A DNA stretch of 64,000 nucleotides from Actinomycetota bacterium. Its GTDB lineage: Bacteria > Actinomycetota > Thermoleophilia > Solirubrobacterales > Solirubrobacteraceae. Positions 60,468 through 64,000 of the stretch are shown here, in pieces. Below the pieces are notes generated by a model. That model saw only the letters and a list, made by a program, of their open reading frames with translations. It searched no databases and was not told where the DNA came from. Numbering within the stretch: the first letter of the stretch is position 1; every line of letters begins with the position of its first letter. A program made the position numbers and the translations under genes. Location of the stretch: positions 51,066 through 115,065 of the forward strand of contig VAYS01000016.1 in the NCBI GenBank assembly GCA_005883215.1, read 5' to 3'.

Positions 60468-61963
60468 GCGTGGCGCTGCCGGCGATCGAGAAGCAGTTCG
60501 ACACCGACGTCTCCACCGTGCAGTGGGTGATCAACGCCTACGCGCTGACGTTTGGCGTGCTGATCGTGGTCGGCGGCCGGCTGGCCGACATCTTCGGCCG
60601 CAAGCGGATCTTCATCGTCGGGGCGATCATCTTCGCCGGCTTCTCGCTCCTGGGCGGCCTGGCCCAGGAGACCTGGTGGCTGATCTCCGCGCGGGCGCTG
60701 ATGGGCATCGGGGGCGCGCTCATGTGGCCGGCCATCCTGGGCATGACCTACGCGGTCCTGCCCGACAACAAGGCCGGGCTCGCCGGCGGGATCATCCTCG
60801 GCGCTGCCGGGTTCGGCAACGCCATGGGGCCGCTGATCGGCGGGGCTCTCACCGACGCGCTCAGCTGGCGCTGGATCTTCTTCCTCAACATCCCGATCGC
60901 CGCCATCGGGGTGGCGGCCACGTGGTACGCCATTCATGTGGCCGAGCCCAAGGTCGCGGATCGCCGGATCGACTACGGGGGGGTGGCCACCCTGTCGATC
61001 GGCCTGGTGGCGCTGCTGGTAGCCCTGGATCAGGTGACCGACTGGGGGTGGGGCGATTCGAGGATCATCGCCCTGCTGGCCATCTGCGTGGTCCTGCTCG
61101 CCGCCTTCGCCTTCGTCGAGCGGCGCATGGGGCTGACCGCGCTGGTCCCCCGCGACATCCTGCGCAGCCGCAACTTCAGCGCCGCCGCGCTGGCGGTCCT
61201 GATGATGTCGGCGACGTTCTTTGCCGCGCTGCTGTTCCTGCCCCAGTTCATGCAGAAGATCCTCGGCTACACGCCGATCAAGGCCGGCGTGGGCCTGCTG
61301 CCGATGATGGTGACCTTCGCGGTGGCGTCGTTCGTGGCCGGGCCGCTGTTCGAGCGCCTGGGCGGCAAGCTGATCGTGTCGCTGGGGGCCGTGGCGATCG
61401 CCGTGGGCATGTTCCTGCTCTCGCGGCTGGGCGAGGACTCGGGCTATTCGGAGCTCGTCCCCGGAATGGTCACCATGGGCCTGGGCATCGGGATCTTCTA
61501 CTCGTCGGTGACCACCGCGGCGATCACCGCGCTCGCGCCCGAGCGCTCGGGCCTCGCCGGCGGCATCGTCTACATGTGCCAGATCGCGGGAGGCTCCGTC
61601 GGGCTGGCGGTGAACACGACGATCTTCTCCAGCCGGGCCGACAGCAACCTCGACGCCCACATCGCCAGGTTGGCCAAACCCCTCACCGACGCCCAGGCCG
61701 ACCTGGCCCACGGGATCCTGGTGGGGACGAACTCGGCGAAGGCGGTGCTCGCCCAGGTCGGCCCCTCGGTCGGGCACGAGCTGACCACCCTGGTGCGCCA
61801 CGCGTTCGTCTCGGGGATGAACACGGCGTTCACCCTGGACGCCGCGCTGGCCGCCGCGGCGCTGGTGATCTCGGTGGCGTTCGTCGGCGGGCGCGTGGCC
61901 CGGCCGCACCTTCACCGCCCCGGGCCCCACCACCATCACCTGGTCCACGTGCGCTCGGAGTAG
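60404..61963 (+). CDS. MFS transporter, DHA2 family
   Basis: 519-residue drug:H+ antiporter-like permease with 14 membrane segments: VVVVANDFTALSVALPAIEK (TM1), WVINAYALTFGVLIVVGGR, motif A GRLADIFGRKRIF, and GPLIGGALTDALSWRWIFFL. Start GTG 60404 opens directly in TM1, so the usual short cytosolic head is missing, and the gene begins 64 bases inside the transglycosylase gene. A His-rich tail (HLHRPGPHHHHLVHV) might bind metal. Substrate unknown. Confidence 0.88.
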   Translation: MLALAAMGIAVVVVANDFTALSVALPAIEKQFDTDVSTVQWVINAYALTFGVLIVVGGRLADIFGRKRIFIVGAIIFAGFSLLGGLAQETWWLISARALMGIGGALMWPAILGMTYAVLPDNKAGLAGGIILGAAGFGNAMGPLIGGALTDALSWRWIFFLNIPIAAIGVAATWYAIHVAEPKVADRRIDYGGVATLSIGLVALLVALDQVTDWGWGDSRIIALLAICVVLLAAFAFVERRMGLTALVPRDILRSRNFSAAALAVLMMSATFFAALLFLPQFMQKILGYTPIKAGVGLLPMMVTFAVASFVAGPLFERLGGKLIVSLGAVAIAVGMFLLSRLGEDSGYSELVPGMVTMGLGIGIFYSSVTTAAITALAPERSGLAGGIVYMCQIAGGSVGLAVNTTIFSSRADSNLDAHIARLAKPLTDAQADLAHGILVGTNSAKAVLAQVGPSVGHELTTLVRHAFVSGMNTAFTLDAALAAAALVISVAFVGGRVARPHLHRPGPHHHHLVHVRSE

Positions 61964-62038
61964 CCGCCCGCACCTCACGGCCTCGACTCCGGGGGCGGCA
62001 GGCTTCGCCACCCTCCGGGGCGGGAATATGCCCCGCAG

Positions 62039-62431
62039 ATGCCCTCGCAGCTCGCCTACTCGATCCTGTTCGTCTCCGAGCTCGAGGCCTCGATCGCCTT
62101 CTACCGCGACGTAATCGGGCTGCCGTTCAAGTTCGCCAGCCCCAGCTATGCGGAGTTCGCCACCCAGGGCGCCAAGTTCGGGCTCTACGCCCGCGGGGAC
62201 CTTCCCCAGCTGATCGGCCGCGCTGCTCCGGCCGGCGAGGTCCCCTGGCCCCAGGGCGAGGTCGCCTTCTTCGTCGATGATCCCGACGCCGAGCACGACC
62301 GCCTGCGCCGGGCCGGCGCCCACGTCCTGGCCCCGCCCACCGACCGGCCGTGGGGCGAGAGGACGCTCCACGTCGCCGACCCCGACGGCAACGTCGTCGA
62401 GCTCACCCGCCCCACGCAAACCGAGGACTGA
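62039..62431 (+). CDS. VOC-superfamily (glyoxalase-like) protein
   Basis: 130-residue vicinal oxygen chelate protein: LAYSILFVSELEASIAFYRD, GLPFKFASPSYAEFATQ, EVAFFVDDPDAEHDRLRRAG and LHVADPDGNVVELTRP (metal-binding Glu). Probably a dimer binding a small molecule or acting as a resistance/lyase enzyme. ATG at 62039. It is followed after three bases by the cupin gene, so the two form an operon. Confidence 0.88.
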   Translation: MPSQLAYSILFVSELEASIAFYRDVIGLPFKFASPSYAEFATQGAKFGLYARGDLPQLIGRAAPAGEVPWPQGEVAFFVDDPDAEHDRLRRAGAHVLAPPTDRPWGERTLHVADPDGNVVELTRPTQTED

Positions 62432-62434
62432 GCG

Positions 62435-62962
62435 GTGAACGAGGGCGAAACGGTCAGCCTCGGCCGCTACGGCACCGCCATGCTGGTGCGCACGGCGCCC
62501 GACCCCCAGGCCGATGCGGTCGAGTTCGAGTTCAGGCTGGGGCCCCGCTCACCCGGCCCGCCCCCCCATCGCCACCCCCATCAGGAGGAGCGTTGGGAGG
62601 TCCTGGAGGGGACCCTCGACGCGCGCGTGGACGGGACGCCGCGCCGCCTGTCCGCCGGCGAGTCAATCGCGATCGCCCCCGGCACCGCCCACGGCTTTCG
62701 CAATCGGGGCGAGGAACCCCTTCGCTTCCGCGACGTCCACCTGCCGGCACGAGGCTTTCAGCGCTACATCGAGCAGCTCGCCGCGATCCTCGGCCAGGGG
62801 CGCGCACGCGACCCTCGCACGCTGCTGCGGATCGCCCGCCTGGTGGCCGCGCAGGGCGACGACCAGCGCCCCGCCACCCGGCCCGGCCGGATCGCGCTCT
62901 CCGCCGCCGCCGGGATCGCCCGGCTGCTCGGCCTCGGCGTCCCCGGCCCGGCCCGCGACTGA
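62435..62962 (+). CDS. Cupin-domain protein
   Basis: 175-residue cupin: LGPRSPGPPPHRHPHQEERW (metal-binding HxH...E), DGTPRRLSAGESIAIAPGTA, HGFRNRGEEPLRFRDV. The C-terminal 70 residues are helical (QRYIEQLAAILGQG, TLLRIARLVAAQG). GTG start at 62435, three bases after the VOC stop. It probably binds a divalent metal; enzymatic role unknown. Confidence 0.85.
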   Translation: MNEGETVSLGRYGTAMLVRTAPDPQADAVEFEFRLGPRSPGPPPHRHPHQEERWEVLEGTLDARVDGTPRRLSAGESIAIAPGTAHGFRNRGEEPLRFRDVHLPARGFQRYIEQLAAILGQGRARDPRTLLRIARLVAAQGDDQRPATRPGRIALSAAAGIARLLGLGVPGPARD

Positions 62963-62971
62963 CGCCGAACC

Positions 62972-63457
62972 TCAGCCCCGCGACAGCAGCCCGCGGCTGA
63001 CCACCCCGCCGCCGCGAAACTCGTAGCGCAGGCCCGCACCGGCCCGGGTCACGCTGACCGCGCCCACGCCCTTGCACGTTTTGCTCTGGCCGCTGTCGAT
63101 GACCTCGCGGAAGCGGACGGTCTGACCCGAGGCGCCCAGATACGTCCAGTGTCCGCCGCAGTTGATGCCGGTGTAGCGCACCGGGTTGGCCGCGCGGTCG
63201 GTGAGCGAGCCGACAGTCACCGAGATGTCGAACGGGGCCCTGCCGCGCTGGTGAAGCTGCCCGTGCCAGCGACCGAGCACGAAGCTCGCCGCCCCCGAGC
63301 TCGGCGCCGGCCCGGACCGGGCCGCCGAGGAGGACCCATGCGAGGAGCTCCCGCACCCGGCCCCAAGGCCGCCCGCGGCCAGGAGCGCCGCCGCGGCCAC
63401 GAAGGCCGGCGCGCGACGTCCGCCCCACCCACGGCGACAACGCGTCCGCCGCCTCAC
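62972..63457 (-). CDS. Small lipoprotein
   Basis: 161-residue lipoprotein. Signal peptide with lipobox LGAGC (Cys about residue 33), a Ser-rich linker, then a compact all-beta domain: FVLGRWHGQLHQRGRAPFDI, VTVGSLTDRAANPVRYTGIN, GGHWTYLGASGQTVRFREV and KTCKGVGAVSVTRAGAGLRY. Two Cys probably pair. Start GTG 63457 overlaps the upstream oxidoreductase stop by four bases (GTGA), so the genes are coupled. No named family recognised. Confidence 0.72.
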   Translation of the reverse strand: MRRRTRCRRGWGGRRAPAFVAAAALLAAGGLGAGCGSSSHGSSSAARSGPAPSSGAASFVLGRWHGQLHQRGRAPFDISVTVGSLTDRAANPVRYTGINCGGHWTYLGASGQTVRFREVIDSGQSKTCKGVGAVSVTRAGAGLRYEFRGGGVVSRGLLSRG

Positions 63458-64000
63458 CGCCGCGACCCCCCGCCGGAGACCGCTTCCGCAGCGTCCGCCG
63501 AGCCCGCCCCGCCCGACTCCACCGCGCCGGCCGCGCCCGCCCCGGCGCCGGCGCCGGACGCCCCGAGACCGAAGGCCTCGGCGATCAGCTCGTAGGAGCG
63601 CCGCCGCGCCGCGTGCTCGAAGGTGATCGTCACTACCATCACCTCCTGGGCCCGAAATCCAGCGGCCAGCTCCTCGATTCCCGCGCGGACGGTCTCCGGG
63701 GACCCGATCACCCCGCGCCGGGCGCCACGGCCCGACGACCGCCCCTGCTCCTCCACATAGCGCAGCGCCTTGTCCACCGGCGGAACGGGGATCAGGCGGC
63801 CCCGGCGCAGCATCGAGTAGGTCATCCGGCTGCTGGCCGCCAGGCGCTGGGCCTCGGCGTCGGTCTCGGCGCAGATCACCCACGCCGCCACCATCGTCCG
63901 CGGCTCGGCCAGCCGGCGGCCGCCCTCAAAGCGCTCCCGGTAGAGCGCGGCGATGTCGGCGCCGTCGGGGTTGATGAAGGCGGCAAACGAGTACGGCAGC
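63454..64000 (-). CDS. LLM-class flavin-dependent oxidoreductase, C-terminal part (cut by window end)
   Basis: C-terminal 180 residues of a bacterial luciferase-like monooxygenase: YSFAAFINPDGADIAALYRE, MVAAWVICAETDAEAQRLAA, and GVIGSPETVRAGIEELAAGF with MVVTITFEHAARRRSYELIA. This is the normal FMN-binding C-terminal half of the family. The final 40 residues are Gly/Ala/Ser-rich. The frame is open to base 64000, so the start lies beyond. Coupled to the lipoprotein gene downstream. Confidence 0.85.
   Translation of the reverse strand, partial: LPYSFAAFINPDGADIAALYRERFEGGRRLAEPRTMVAAWVICAETDAEAQRLAASSRMTYSMLRRGRLIPVPPVDKALRYVEEQGRSSGRGARRGVIGSPETVRAGIEELAAGFRAQEVMVVTITFEHAARRRSYELIAEAFGLGASGAGAGAGAAGAVESGGAGSADAAEAVSGGGSRR

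Noticed and set aside
60365-62419. 684-codon open frame on the minus strand
   Set aside because: It is antisense to the MFS and VOC genes, with His/Arg/Gln-rich low-quality translation; no family.
1-64000. CRISPR arrays, insertion sequences, rRNA genes and complete tRNA genes
   Set aside because: No spaced repeats, transposase motifs with terminal inverted repeats, rRNA sequence or full tRNA cloverleaf was seen; only the tRNA-Thr half at 4533-4573.

Overview
The window is very GC-rich DNA with dense short-spaced genes, GTG starts and many exported proteins with Ala-rich signal peptides. Gene content (Rpf-like transglycosylase, L,D-transpeptidase with a PG-binding-4-like domain, LppP/LprE lipoprotein, DEDDh-UvrC fusion, DHA2 transporters, HxlR/MerR/TetR regulators, arylsulfotransferase, NHL and kelch propellers) points to a high-GC actinobacterium, plausibly of the Thermoleophilia (Solirubrobacterales/Gaiellales). 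That placement is inference from gene content only.

Layout. 1-4.6 kb: the end of an SNF2-type helicase, a DUF3883 protein, a frameshifted N6-adenine methylase on the opposite strand and an orphan protein, closing on the 3' half of a tRNA-Thr(GGT) gene. This looks like one end of an integrated island carrying a DNA-modification/defence-type module. 4.7-18.4 kb: soluble metabolism and regulation (DUF1801, TetR, secreted hydrolase, a SnoaL-PurM fusion, reductase, thioesterase/MFS operon divergent from an HxlR regulator across a palindrome, GST, P450, lipase, two SDRs). 18.5-30.9 kb: exported propellers, cupredoxin, DUF4389 membrane protein, arylsulfotransferase, a PAS-GAF-PP2C phosphatase, a coiled-coil transglycosylase and an MFS-MerR pair. 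31-50.5 kb: an envelope-rich stretch with three secreted glycosidase-like TIM barrels, lipoproteins, a Ser/Thr kinase, a phospholipase D broken by an in-frame TAA, a NodB deacetylase, an L,D-transpeptidase and a kelch protein. 50.5-64 kb: SDR, thioesterase, a damaged GAF-PAS-GGDEF-HD-GYP sensor, glutamate decarboxylase, fatty acid hydroxylase, PPOX protein, transglycosylase, MFS, VOC, cupin and a flavin-dependent oxidoreductase cut by the window end.

Most notable observation: at 41356-41940 (minus) a peroxiredoxin-like AhpC/TSA_2 (PRXL2/SelL-type) gene reads through an in-frame TGA that sits exactly at the first Cys of its CxxC redox motif. It is followed directly by a 13-bp hairpin, so it is a candidate selenoprotein with a U-x-x-C centre. 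A caution applies: the window also holds several other broken frames (methylase, phospholipase D, GAF sensor, kelch start, transglycosylase ends), so gene decay or sequence error has to be excluded. The other breaks look like random indels or nonsense changes, whereas this one falls on the catalytic residue.
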